Positions 21,701-33,077 of a DNA stretch of 64,000 nt are shown piece by piece (within the stretch, counting starts at the first letter, position 1; each line of letters starts with the position of its first letter). This DNA comes from Lichtheimia corymbifera B2541 (taxonomy: Eukaryota > Mucoromycota > Mucoromycetes > Mucorales > Lichtheimiaceae). A program made the translations under genes and the position numbers. Below the pieces are notes generated by a model. The model worked only from the letters and a program-made list of their open reading frames with translations. It was not told where the DNA came from and did not search any database. The stretch lies in assembly GCA_000697475.1 (NCBI GenBank), contig JNEU01001035.1, positions 62,001 through 126,000 on the forward strand. Reading direction: 5' to 3'.

Positions 21701-22704
21701 TTGATCATCCTCTTTGTCGGCCTGGGGTGTAATTGTTTCCTTGGTGATCTCTTTTACATGGTGCACTGCTTCCTTATTGTTGCTCTCTTTGACAGGCTGA
21801 GCCGTTTCCTTAGCGACCTCGTTGTTAGGTAGTGTAGTCTCCTTGGTGACTTGTTTGACTGGCTGTGTAGTCTCCTCTTTGATAGGCTTTGAAGAGTCAT
21901 CCGTCGTTGCAGTGTGATCCAATGTTGATTCATGGTCGATGTTGGTGGTGGTGGTGGTGGTGGATAATGATACGGGTTGTTGTTGAGTTGTTGTTGTTAC
22001 TGGTGGAGTGGAGATAGCATGGTAATGGTTTTCAGCAATTCCGAGCGATTCGATTTCATTATCCCGATCGTCCTCATTTTCTAAACCTTGTAGTGCTGGG
22101 AGAATCACATTCATGGGACTCTTGGCACCATGATTCGACTGTTGTGGTTCCTCAAAGGTGGGTACATCATCAAAGTAATCGTCGTCATCGTACGCATCTT
22201 CAAACACTTCACTTGCAGAATCAAGACCAGCGATCGATGATTTCCGTGAACCAGCACGAGGTGTTGATGCTTGATCATCCTCATCTTCTTCCGATGGTGG
22301 TGGTTGAAGATCCTCCTTCTTTTTGGTGTCACCATTCATGGTCTTACAAACATGTAAGTGAGTTGTTTCTATTCACAGAAATATATATCACATACCTTAT
22401 TCGTATCCTCGATGGGGTGTTGTTGTCCTTTGGATGGTTCCTGAACATTATTATTGGTTGGTGGTGGCGTCGACTCCACTTGAGCCGTGGTATCCGTCAA
22501 GGACGACGACGACGACGACACTGCTCCCTCATTGGACAAGGTGGACGAGGCAATGGTGTTGACAGACTTTCGAGATTCCTGTGATTGAGCTGACGCTGTT
22601 GAACCTGGACGACTTGGCGATTTGGGTTTGATGGCGATGCCTTTCCACGCTGTCTTTCTCGGGGTGTTGGCATTCTTTGCAGTATCCGACTTGCCCTTTG
22701 CCAT
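18745..22704 (-). CDS. IML2: IML2/TTC39-family tetratricopeptide protein with long acidic N-terminus
   Basis: Member of the IML2/TTC39 family; yeast Iml2 is linked to lipid droplets and inclusion-body clearance. Nine exons (22704-22396, 22342-21019, 20951-20867, 20812-20766, 20698-20691, 20632-20281, 20221-19966, 19903-19044, 18968-18745) give 1,154 residues in one frame. The first about 540 residues are acidic, Ser/Thr-rich and low in complexity. The family region starts with EPVREGMQYLFDNKFMKAKA and DPLYALGLGSMAFIKAMM, includes SYTIAKAQIDNMC, AIQFGIGAVHLLLSSMPAK, KHHPSSCFFLFYAARIARV, YFAGACYEMLGQ and WVVPFAYWE, all helical TPR-like hairpins. Exon 5 has only 8 nt. The ATG at 22339 in exon 2 is an alternative start. 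The long disordered N-terminus is unusual for the family. Confidence 0.85.
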
Positions 22705-23446
22705 GGTGATGACTGGAGAACAACAAGCGATTCAAACGAATGTAAAGCGGAACAAGACAAGGGAAAAGAGAAAAAAGGAGAATGGGACGAGGAGTTGTAT
22801 CCAAGTGACAAAGAGAGCGAGAGAGCGAGAGAGAGACACACACACTACTGAGTGAGATCTTCTAATGGCATGGATGAAGTTGCCCATTCGATGTGATTTG
22901 TCGACTTTGCGTGGTACAAGCACATGCTCAAAATGGATATTGATTTGTTGTGTACCTGGAGAGCCCATTTGGTATCATCATCGGCTATATAAATCACATC
23001 CCTTTCCATCATTCATCAAGCCCTTTTTTCATTAGATTCACCCGAGAATGTCTTTCTCCTTACTTTAATCGTGCCTGAGATTCATGCAATTAGTGCAAAT
23101 TGAAAACATCCTCTTCTACTACTCAGCTCATTACATCTCGGTCGGTCGTAACAAGATCGATTCTGCAATAAACTACTACTACTGCGCGTATCATTCATGA
23201 CACAGGGAGGCGCTCTTTTACCATAAACATTCCCCGTTCCTCTTGATTCTGATTCACCCATTATACAATCATGAAAGCATCTGCTTGAAAAAGATTAAGA
23301 AATCCCACTTGCGTATCCATGGAAACGCTCTCAATTGAAAATGTGCTTAAATGCATGAATCAGTTGGATGGGTGTCAATCAACAACAGCTTTATCTCAAA
23401 AAGTCACATTTCACTATTCTATCACTATTTCCTCTCCCCCTCCTAT
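22705..23446. other. Divergent intergenic region, IML2-like / LYR protein
   Basis: 742 bp between two start codons facing apart. The IML2 side has GA/CT-rich sequence (22755-22850). A plus-strand ATG at 23321 opens a short frame (METLSIENVLKCM...) that ends after about 40 codons and has no splice-compatible link into the LYR gene; it is left uncalled. No named promoter element. Confidence 0.5.
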
Positions 23447-24605
23447 ATGAAAGTCGCGACGGCATTTCAAGGTGTCAACCGCTCCATTGTCAAAGAGGCA
23501 CGATCAGCGGTATGTGTATATATATCCATGGTACCATGCTTCCATTACAATTAACCCGCCAACATGACAGACATTGGACTTGTATAGAAGCCTTTTGAAA
23601 GCAGCAGCACAATTCCCTGAATCACACCAATGCTACTTTTTACGTGAAACAGTGCGTGAGCGTTTTCGTTTCCATCGTCATGAGACGTCTCGACAACGTG
23701 TATTAAGGTGTTTGCAGGAAGGGAGCAAGGTAAGATAATGCGTGGTATATACAACTAGCAGCTAAAGTAGGCCCCGTGTATAGGCACTCGAGATCATGTG
23801 TGATGCAAAAAGCAACGCTGTTTATATGGAACGCATTGACGCATTGGCTACTGCAAAAGCAGGCCCTTTAAAACACGTGGTTGGAAAGGTAAATAAAAGA
23901 CATTGGTGTGTGCGTGTAGGTGAGGTATTCATTGTCTCTTTCTTGTTTTTAGTTGCGAAGGATACCTGATGTAAGTAGAGAGAGAGGGAGAGAGAGCTAT
24001 GACAAGCAAGAATGGATCACTCACTCATTGTACGATAGCTCAACAAGCGTGCATCTGCAGCACTCGACATTCGATCCTCATCATCACGGAAACGGGATCC
24101 CAATGCTCGGATGGCGGCACCTGAACATCTTTGCAAATTGGCACGCATCACACAACCTGCACCTTATCAACCACCGCCCAATCAACCCATCAAAAGGCAA
24201 AAGTTCACCAAGCGAAAACCTTACATGGTATCCATCAGGACCCATGATGCCAACGGGATTCCTTTTATACGAGTGCGTGGGTGGCGGCAACCTGTACAGA
24301 CATCCATGATGATCAAGACCCGAGTCAAGAAGCTTCAACAATGGATGGATACGATACATGAATTGCAAGATCTCAGGCGAATGATTCGAAGCGAACGCAT
24401 CTTTTATGATAATCTTGGTATCCATGAGGACTTTAAGGAATATGGTACGTTTTGCTCTCCACTTTTGAAGATCCCCTTTTTAATCAGTGCATGTGTGACA
24501 TTTTTAGAATACCACATGACTGAAGCAGAGAAATATTATTCCCAATTACGTTCTCGAATCCAAGGCAATGGCATTGATGACCATACTACTCTGAGAGAAG
24601 AATAG
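23447..24605 (+). CDS. LYR-motif (Complex1_LYR) protein with C-terminal extension
   Basis: Predicted mitochondrial LYR-motif protein; such small proteins assist assembly of respiratory complexes or Fe-S insertion. Exons 23447-23509, 23571-23729, 23784-23888, 23953-23970, 24039-24444 and 24508-24605 give 282 residues. The motif is TLDLYRSLLKAAAQFPE, followed by the family's conserved FLRETVRERFRFHRHE and, after a helix, ALEIMCDAKSNAVYME, giving a complete LYR domain in about residues 20-100. Beyond it is a basic extension with PYQPPPNQPIKRQKFTKR and a conserved-looking block PFIRVRGWRQPVQTSMMI, longer than most LYR proteins (80-150 residues). Exon 4 is 18 nt. The ATG at 23447 is the first in frame and gives a short basic N-terminus. 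Which complex it serves cannot be told. Confidence 0.75.
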
Positions 24606-24810
24606 AAGGATGGGGGACCTTCCATATCAAGGGTTTTCCGCCCCGTGGAGACAGCAGCAGCAGTAGTAGTAGCAGTAGCAGTAGCAGCTAGTAGGGGTTT
24701 TCGTGTCGGGTGATTTTTACATTGTCCGAAAATACAGGCGGCATGAATTTGTTTCGTTTCTTCTTTTTCTCTCTTTTGCTTTTTCTCTCTCTCTGAATTC
24801 TCTACACAAC

Positions 24811-26461
24811 ATGGTTATCCGCCGTGTATCTGAAGCTGTTCCAGTGGCTGATCCCATTGGCGGTTCTCCCAAGCAAAATGCTTACATGCAAGGCATTACC
24901 GAACAATTCACCATCTCTGATGATTACTTGCAAAAGATATGTGATCATTTCATTCAGGAAATGAACAAAGGTCTCAATACGGAGGGACATACGCTGGCCA
25001 TGATTCCATCCTATGTTGAAGGACGACTTACAGGTTTGTAGAGAGAAAAAAAGTGACACCTGGATGAAACTCATTTGCTATTATGATAGGTCAAGAAAAG
25101 GGTCATTTTTTAGCGCTTGACTTGGGTGGCACGAATCTTCGAGTGGTACTGGTGACGCTGGAAGGAGAAGGCAAATACACCACCAAGTATTCCAAATCTC
25201 GTGTGACAGAAGATTTAAAGACTGGGCCCATGCGTGCTCTTTGTGGTAAGTCAAAAAAAAAGTTGCATGGTGTGTTTGTTTATTTGACTGATCCACGTGG
25301 CCTCCTATCAGATTACATTGCTGAATGTGTGGATGACTTTTTGACACAAGAAGGCTTGACCAATTCGGAATATACATTGTACCTTGGCTACACCTTTTCA
25401 TTCCCTGTGCTTCAATCCAAGGTCAGTAGAGGTGGAGGAGGTCATCATCATCATCATTCCCCATGTATGCTCACGTATGAAAACAGATCAACCGTGGAAT
25501 TTTGAAATCATGGACCAAAGGATTCAATTGTTCGGGAGCAGTGGGCAAGGATCCGGTGATGTTATTACAAGATGCACTTTTGAGGAAAAACGTACCCGTC
25601 AAAGTGTCTGCTTTGGTGAATGACACGGTTGGCACTTTACTTTCCCATGCCTATCGGAACCCCAGTACAAGCATCGGCATGATTCTCGGGACTGGATCGA
25701 ATGGAGCGTATATTGAAAAGATGAGCAAGATTGGCAAATGGAAAGGTGGCAAGACCACAAGTGAAGAAATGATTATCAACATGGAATCGGGATCATTTGA
25801 CAATGAGCGTGTGGTGCTTCCAGTGACACCATTTGACAACAAAGTGGATCGGCAATCCATCAATCCCAACAGCCAAATCTTTGAAAAGATGATATCTGGC
25901 ATGTACCTTGGAGAGATCGCACGCAATGTATTATTGGATATGATGGATCGCGAGATTATCTTTGGACCTATTGACAACCGCTTCGATTGTAAGGCGTGGA
26001 GCAAAGAAATATCAGGTCACTATGCGTTTGAAACGTCGTACATGTCCGAGATTGAAAAGGATCCCACAGCTGACTTGAGCCAAACCAAAAACGTGCTTGA
26101 TCTCAATTTCAACATGCGTGATGTATCGACCGTGGAATGCAAAATGATTAAGCGTGTTTGCGAATTGGTGGGAACAAGAGCAGCCCATTTAGCAGCAGCA
26201 TCGATTGCAGCTATTGTCAAGCATTGCGGTGTCACGGAACAAGAGGGCACAGACGTGGGTATCGATGGATCGCTGTTTGAATTTTACCCTTCATTCGAGG
26301 ATCGGATCTATGAAGCATTGACCAAACTACTCCCAGAGTACAAGGATGTGCGTAAAACAGTACGATTGGGTCTGGCCAAGGATGGAAGCGGTGTGGGTGC
26401 CGCCCTGACAGCATGCGTAGCAGCAGCCATGGAACAACGCCAATCTGGTACCATTGCCTAA
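24811..26461 (+). CDS. HXK: Hexokinase
   Basis: Phosphorylates glucose and other hexoses with ATP, the first step of glycolysis, in the cytosol. Exons 24811-25033, 25090-25245, 25312-25421 and 25487-26461 give 487 residues, the usual size for fungal hexokinases. Visible motifs are LALDLGGTNLRVVLVTLEG (phosphate loop 1, about residues 83-101), YTFSFPVLQSKINRGILKSW (hexose binding, split by intron 3), ALVNDTVGTLLSHAY (phosphate 2, with the catalytic Asp), MILGTGSNGAYIE, and GSGVGAALTACVAA (adenosine loop) near the end. All are intact, so the enzyme should be active. The first donor is the non-typical GTTTGT and the third GTCAGT. A CT-rich tract (24760-24800) precedes the ATG, common in fungal promoters of strongly expressed genes. 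Whether it also signals glucose repression cannot be seen. Confidence 0.96.
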
Positions 26462-26721
26462 TCATCCTTGGAAAACATTGTTCAAATATGGAAATTCCCC
26501 TTTTGCCTGAAAATAGATCGCCCATCACACACACACACCGTGTCATATATACACACACTGCCTCTGATATAGTCAAATGTCAATCAATAAATGGCAAGAG
26601 CAAAACAACAATCCTGTCTTGAACAATAAAGAACAATTGTCTGCTGCTGCTATGGAGGCAATTGTTGTTCCCTTTCTCTCTCTCTCTCTCTTTTCGTTAT
26701 TCCCATCGAAACAGCAAAGAC

Positions 26722-28104
26722 ATGCACAAATCGCTTTGTCTCATTCTCTTTATGCTATTGGCAGCCATTGTTCCTATTCAAGGCTACATGGTGGTCAAAC
26801 CCACCCCCACATCGCCTGGCAACATTAGAATGGCAGCATTATCAACAGCAGCACCCACTGAATCACCTCAACGAAAATTGATCAAACGTAACAACGTCCA
26901 AAAGACACTGAGCTATATCCAAGATCAAGCCGAAGCATGCAACAGCCAAGATGATGATCCCATTGATAAGAACGTTGATGAGAAAATCCGCCAACTATGG
27001 CAAACAGTGACCGTGTATTGTGGCAACAATCAAGTCAAGACCGTCACCAAAACCAAAACAGCGACCGCTACCGCTACTGAGACGGTGTACTCTGATGATG
27101 ATGACGATGACAATGAAGAATATGAATGCGATGATCAATGCTGGAGTGATTACTTATGGCGTAAGTTGTTGTCAATAATCAAAAATGGAAACACCCGATC
27201 TGATTGCTCCCTCCAATTTGCAGATACATACGGCTATGGCATTTCAGTAGCCCAAGGCTTTACTGGCATTGCTTGCATCATTATTGGTCTTTATTTCATG
27301 GTCTTTGGTTTTCGCTACTTTCGCCCAACATTGGGTCTCGTTGGATTTGTCTTTTTTGGTAAGTAAATCTTGCCAGGAACCCGTATATGATGATGGCGGT
27401 GCTCACATGATTTATGCAGCTACCATGACATGGATCGGCCTCGTAAACAACGAACCCATAACAGGTTATCCACACAATGAGATTGTCTACATTTGCGTCA
27501 GCATTGGTTTGGGTATACTTGGTGGTATCTTATTCATGTTCTTTTATCCTATTGGCTTGTATTTTGTGGGAGGTAGGTGTTGTTTTATGAATACAATGGC
27601 AACAAACTGATACTCATTCTTTAATTTTTAGCTTTGGGCGGTTTCTTTCTTGCAGTCTATATCATGTCATGGCGAGAAAACCTTGTTATCCAAATCGTAA
27701 GTCTTCTTTATATATCACGCAACGATAAAAATTCTAACTCTATTTTATGTTCATAGAAAGTGGCACGTATTTGTTTTATCATTGGTATGGGGGTTATCAT
27801 GATAATCCTCGTGGTGCTTGTAGAAAGCTATGCGATTGTGTTTGCAACGTCATTCACGGGTGCCTACTTGTTCATCCTCGGACTTGACTTTTTCGTACAC
27901 ACAGGTTTCATCAATGCCATGCTGTTGATCTTTGATGGCAATCCCAATCACTACAATGTTTATATCATGAATCGCCCTGTGATTGTCATGTTGGCCTTTG
28001 TGGCAGTCCTGACGCTATTTTCAGCTGGATGGCAATATTATTGGAACTTTATCAAGAACAAGCGCTTCTTTGGAATCAATGTCGTACCAGAAAAGGCTGC
28101 GTAA
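26722..28104 (+). CDS. Multispanning membrane protein with secreted N-terminal domain (TMEM198/TM7S3-like)
   Basis: Exons 26722-27160, 27224-27358, 27420-27572, 27632-27696 and 27757-28104 give 379 residues. A signal peptide (SLCLILFMLLAAIVPIQG) precedes about 125 luminal or extracellular residues containing four cysteines, a Thr/Lys repeat (TKTKTATATATET) and an acidic run with DDDDDDNEEYECDDQC. About six to seven hydrophobic helices follow, the first IACIIIGLYFMVFGFRYF with the pattern of DUF4203 proteins (TMEM198 and TM7S3 groups), then VSIGLGILGGILFMFFYPIG, ALGGFFLAVYIMSW and others. The C-terminus is short and basic. Family assignment is by hydrophobic pattern and glycine-rich helices. 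Its transport or signalling role is unknown. The ATG at 26722 is chosen as it starts the signal peptide. Confidence 0.7.
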
Positions 28105-28316
28105 CCAACAAGCGTGCCAATTTGTGTTACCCATTCCTCCCTTTTGCATATCATAACCGAATCCTCCTTGCATACTATTCCCCTTTTCTTTAATCATACT
28201 ACTTTTGCTTTTCATATGAATAACTAACAAAAAAAAAGAAGAAGAAAAAAATGATGCCATGACTTTTTACAATGAATTGTGTTGTGTGTGTGGGTGTACT
28301 ATGTTGTGTTGATATC

Positions 28317-30275
28317 TTAGGAAGCGGCAGCAGAGAATCTGTGAATATCGGCCTCGTTGCTATTGGCAGCAGCAGTGGAAATGTCAAAGATTTGACCAGG
28401 ATCAGCATAGATGTATTCACGAGGAACAGCGGAGAAGGCGGCCTTCATGCCGAGAATGAAGCTGGTGTCCTTGTACATGTGATAAATATTGGAATTGCGG
28501 ACAATGGTAAAGAGTTGATGCAAAAGCTGGTATCCCTTTTGGCGTACTTCAGGAATTTCAGAGCCAAGCAAGTAGCGATGGACATGGGAAGCGACTAACA
28601 AGGTACGTAACGAAGGATAGCAATAGCAATCGAAAAAGTCAGGATCTTCGGACCAGCGTTCCATGACATCGACCATCAATTTGCCATGTTCCAAGCAGCG
28701 AATAAAAGGTAATTGAATGACATCTCCAGGTTTGGGCAAAAAGACTTGGTATAAAAAGAGCCATGCACCATGCCATTCCACCAAGAAATGGTATCTTAAG
28801 CGACGCATCCATACTTCGACAAGGGAGCGGTGGCACACGGGGTGTTTGCGAGAATGCTTATTGGGTTCATCACGGAAGCACTCATACCCCGAACAAGTTT
28901 CAAGAGTAATATCCTCGAGGTGGCATTCGCTTGTGATCCATTTTGGCAATTCATGATAGAGACCCCACATTTCATCCTCGAGGGCTTTGACTTGAGCACC
29001 ATCGATCGAGGGAGCATTGGTGTTGTAGCATCCTTTCCAGATAAGACGGATATTCTCAGCCAGGCGACAACGAAAGTAAATGTATTCCTCCTTGAGTTTC
29101 TCCACCATTTGCAAGCACTGCTCGGAAGGACGTTGCTTGTGGACATGCATATAAGGTGCGCATAACACGTGTTCTTGCATTTGCATGTTGTGCGAACCAG
29201 CGTCGGCTGTGAAAATAGCCCAGAACAAGTGTCGTAGTAAATTTTGTTGCCATACCGACATATTTCCATAGTGGGCATGGAGCATGTCGATCATGATCGC
29301 CATCTGTTGCCGGGACATGGCACATTGCTGCAAATAGCCGTTCTCTGCTTCGTACAACATGATGTTGAATGTAGCGTGTAAGGACATGATATCGATGCCA
29401 TTGGCGACTCGTGCATCCCGCAGTTGTTTGGTGTGGTAATAAAAGGCGTGCGATATGATCTCGTGGTTGTCGACTTTCATGGCATGCAGATTCACACAGT
29501 GGGTAAACATGAGACATAGCACAGAGCTCAGCAGCAAGTCATATTCGCCATTCTGGTCAAAATGAGGAGAAATGAAATCTGGGAGTGCTGAGAAGGAGTA
29601 GCAATCATTGTAGAGAGCAATCATCATTTCCACTTCTTCTGTAGACACCATCGCTCGCACAAGGTCGATCGATAAGTATTCGGTATCTGCAAGCATCTTG
29701 GGCACAGGGGGAATCGTTTCTTGAGGCAAAATACCCATCAGGTTGAGGATGCGACCATTGCGACCAAAGAGGCCTTTGAACACCTTGTCTTGCACACGCC
29801 ATTCAGGTTGTCCTGGCACAGACACATTGATAAGCCAACTTGCAGTGTAGCGTCGCATGTGATGATGCATATCAGCTTCGAGACGGATATTACGCACAAG
29901 GTTACGCTTTGTGTTCGCTAGCACCACTTGTGATTGCCAATCTTGCACCGCATTCTGCTCCACATAATTCTTGAGCACTTCAAACTTGCCCCTCGTCTCA
30001 TACAAGAGTCGCTCAAGAATAGCCGCCTGCTCGTCTCGGCTCATATCGCTATATGGAAACTCCTTGGCATACAAGCAACGTCGATTGTTCTCCAGACAGT
30101 TACGGCATGGATGTCCTTTGTCACATTGCTTTCGAGACGACCGACAACTATAAGAAAAAAAAAAGTATGTCAACATGAGTGAGTGGTCGATCCCACATGG
30201 AAGACAATCCCCCCATTACTTTATACAAGTTTCAACTTGACGACGACGTTTATGGGGAGGTGACCTGGTGGACAT
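28317..30275 (-). CDS. Zn2Cys6 transcription factor
   Basis: Nuclear binuclear-zinc-cluster regulator. Exons 30275-30220 and 30147-28317 give 628 residues. The basic start (HKRRRQVETCINC) leads into a perfect cluster: Cys17, 20, 27, 33, 36 and 43 in the order CxxC-x6-C-x5-C-x2-C-x6-C, with the intron inside the first CxxC (Asn codon split, phase 2). A linker and short coiled segment follow (SDMSRDEQAAILERLLYE), then a long helical middle and C-terminal region typical of fungal regulators (for example LLRHLFWAIFTADAGSHNM). The target genes are not indicated. It is transcribed away from a second Zn2Cys6 gene only 176 bp from start codon to start codon, so the two may share control elements. Confidence 0.88.
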
Positions 30276-30451
30276 GATGAGCAAGTGGAGAGAGAGAAAA
30301 AAAGAGGTGGGGTGTGTGTGTCCAAAAGAGAGAGGAAAAAAGGGAAGGAGAGTCTGTACCACCTAACAAGATGAACTTGCATGTAAAAGATTAATCTTAA
30401 TCCCGCTTTGTTGAGAAGCTTATACTCTCTTACTGCTATATATACTCCTAA
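30276..30451. promoter_or_regulatory. Shared divergent promoter of the two Zn2Cys6 genes
   Basis: 176 bp separate the two start codons. It is AG-rich next to the minus gene (GAGAGAGAAAAAAAGAGG) and has TATATATA-like sequence near 30437-30446 close to the plus gene. No CGG repeat typical for zinc-cluster binding could be identified with confidence. Confidence 0.5.
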
Positions 30452-32623
30452 ATGCCTCCAAAACGACCTCGTCAACCAGACAATGATACAGAGCCTACAA
30501 CTATCGTTCGATCCAGTCGTGAATCCAAAAAATGCAACGAGTCAGTGTTCTTGAACGACTCTTTCTTTTTTCCCCTTCGCCCATGCTGAATTACATACCT
30601 CCTCCAACTTCTCTTGTCCAGATGCCGACGCCGTCATGTGAAGTGCGATGAACAACGACCGAAATGCGGCAATTGTGTAAAGTCCAATGCAGAATGCAGC
30701 TATTCGCATAGCGGCATGCGCTACGACCATATTTCAGACCGTCAAAAACGCGATGACATGTACACTGAAATTGATGATATATCGAAACGCGTTGAAGGAT
30801 TGCTTGCCGGGGCACAAAGTGAGGTAGGTAACAAGATGGATGCTTCATACATCGATGCATATTAACACGTAATTTATAGCCAACTCATGATGATGTAGCA
30901 AGATTGGCATTGGATTATGGATGGCAAGTGACGCTCACATCAGGCGGACGCAAATGCATTTCTACGAACATCAACACTATTGGACAACTGGCAACAATTG
31001 TACCTGACGCATTGGGTAACGTTTATGGAACCAACCATATCAACAACAGCAGTACTCCTATTTCCTTGCAGCAGCAGAAACCATCACCTATCGCCAGTAG
31101 CTGCAGTAATCCTGAGAGTGATGTGGTTCATTTACCGGTGCGCACCTCATTACAGCAATACATGCAGCCTTATGATCTTCAACCGACAATATCCACTTGC
31201 CCCTGCATGTTGACTTTTATCATATCGCCATCACTGTTATTGAGTGCATCCAATGATCCAGAACTCTTAGCACTTGGCGCCACCATTCATAGCGACGCTT
31301 CACTTTATTGCTGTATACACAATCCTCAGAGTCCTTTTATCCCTGATTCATTCTCATCCATACAATCCACCCCCATTTCCTTGCCACAACTCACGAGATT
31401 CAGCGACTGCACTCTTTCGAATGTGTATTGGAATCTGATAAAGACAGCACGACTTTTTGATGAATCACAATTCAATCAAGCCTATATCAACATTGGATCA
31501 ACTATCACAAAAGCATTGTCACTAGAATTGCACAAACCAACCACTGCTTTCGATTCAACCTCTATTGAAGCTGAAATACGCAGACGGATCTTTTGGGCCA
31601 TGTGGCTACTTGATACACAAATACCACTCTTACTCGAACGACGTACAACCATACAGCTCGACAGCATTCAGATTGAACGACCCATGACATGGGAGGGAAT
31701 GACCGATGAAGATAGGGGATATACCGAATGTCTGCAATACCTTATCGATGTACGATGGCTACGTATGAAGATTGAACAAAATATTCAAAGCATGATGGAT
31801 GAAAAGGACGAACACAAGTTGCTCAACATGGTGATCCAGCAAGTACGACAATTACGACGCTTTTATGAACGTGTGGATGACAAGTACAATGTTGAAATGA
31901 TCAACAGCACCAATGCATGCACTCAATGGCAGAGACGATGTCTGTTTATCCTGTTGCTCGAATATGCATTGAATTGGCTCGTGCTCTTTGATCGCTTTTT
32001 ACCAGCAGTCCCTGATCCAACAAATATATCCGGCAAACGATTCCCTGACAACCTTGCAGTATCCATGTGCCGTCAAGCTGCAGATCTCATGACACTGGTC
32101 TTTGAAAAATGGGTGTGGGACACGTATGATTGCCAATTCCGTCTCTTTTTCAATCATCTTTGCAACACAGTATCAGTACACAAGGTAAGCTGGAAAGTGT
32201 TATCATGAGGGGGATGGATGGATGGGCTCACCTTCCGTGGTATTTTAGTATTTATGCCGATGCCCTGGTGTCTCGACTGTACATAAATGGAAAGCATATG
32301 CATCCTTGCAATTTATTTACAACCTCATTGTTCGGATACCTGACATGCACAACTGCACCATAGCCAAGAAGCTCTTGGAGGATATTGCCTATGCCTTGGA
32401 AGACTTGCGTGATGTGGCCGAAATTGACTGGACCCCAAACGAGGACCTGAATGTGATTGAAAGCATCACCAAATACTTTTCAGAATGGAAACCCTCCTAT
32501 GACCCTTTACCACCTTACGATAGCATCAATATTTTCGCAAAAGAATCAGCCACCATGATCACTATCATAGAGATGCGCAAAAAGGCAGCTCAAGATATGT
32601 CTCTTGTAGTACCTGCTGTATAA
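30452..32623 (+). CDS. Zn2Cys6 transcription factor, divergent partner
   Basis: Nuclear zinc-cluster regulator. Exons 30452-30540, 30622-30823, 30880-32184 and 32249-32623 give 656 residues. The cluster is Cys28, 31, 38, 45, 48 and 55 (CxxC-x6-C-x6-C-x2-C-x6-C: CNECRRRHVKC then CGNC), preceded by a basic stretch. A coiled-coil-like segment (YTEIDDISKRVEGLLAG) could dimerise. The middle region carries the Fungal_trans signature-like RRRIFWAMWLLDTQIPLLLE with the usual acidic-aromatic context, which supports the class of large fungal regulators. The first intron is inside the first CxxC in the same phase and place as in the neighbouring gene. The last exon ends in a polar tail. Targets unknown. 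Confidence 0.88.
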
Positions 32624-32982
32624 TAAATCAGATACTCTAAGTCTATTACAATCTCAATTGTTGGTTATAAAATAAAAGTACGCTAAAGCCCTCGGAACAT
32701 GGAGATGTCATCCATACGGGAGCGGTTATAAAGAATGTTGTGTGGGCAAAATATATCATGTCAATCACTGTTGATGTTGATTATTGTGGATCCTTCACTT
32801 TGAGCAATCTGTATCTTTTCGTATGTATGATTGATATGATAAATGACTACTACTACTACTACTACTACTACTCAATATCTGATAATCATAAAGCGATAGC
32901 CTCGATCGTTTGAGATATCCATGCTAATATGGATATAGCACATTGATTGGAAATAGAATGAAAAAATGTCACGTGATCCCAG
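32624..32982. other. Intergenic region with ACT microsatellite
   Basis: 3' flank of the Zn2Cys6 gene and 3' flank of the tRNA. Holds about eight ACT triplets at 32848-32871. No gene seen. Confidence 0.6.
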
Positions 32983-32998
32983 AAAAAAATCGAAAAAA
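32983..32998 (-). terminator. RNA polymerase III terminator of tRNA-Ala
   Basis: On the gene strand a run of six T (32998-32993) begins 7 nt after the tRNA end, and a second run of seven T (32989-32983) follows. Runs of five or more T terminate Pol III. Confidence 0.85.
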
Positions 32999-33005
32999 GA
33001 AGAGT

Positions 33006-33077
33006 TGGAGACACGGGGATTTGAACCCCGGGCCTTTTGCATGCAAAGCAAACGTGATACCACTACACCATATCCCC
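33006..33077 (-). tRNA. tRNA-Ala (anticodon UGC), intronless
   Basis: 72 nt fold into a complete cloverleaf: acceptor GGGGATA paired with TGTCTCC, D arm GTGTAGTGGTATCAC, anticodon arm TTTGC-TTTGCAT-GCAAA, variable AAGGC, T arm CGGGG-TTCAAAT-CCCCG and discriminator A. The third acceptor pair is G3-U70, the alanine identity element. Anticodon TGC reads GCA. CCA is not encoded, as usual in eukaryotes. A and B box sequences (GTGTAGTGGTA and GGTTCAAATCC) serve as the internal Pol III promoter. Confidence 0.95.
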
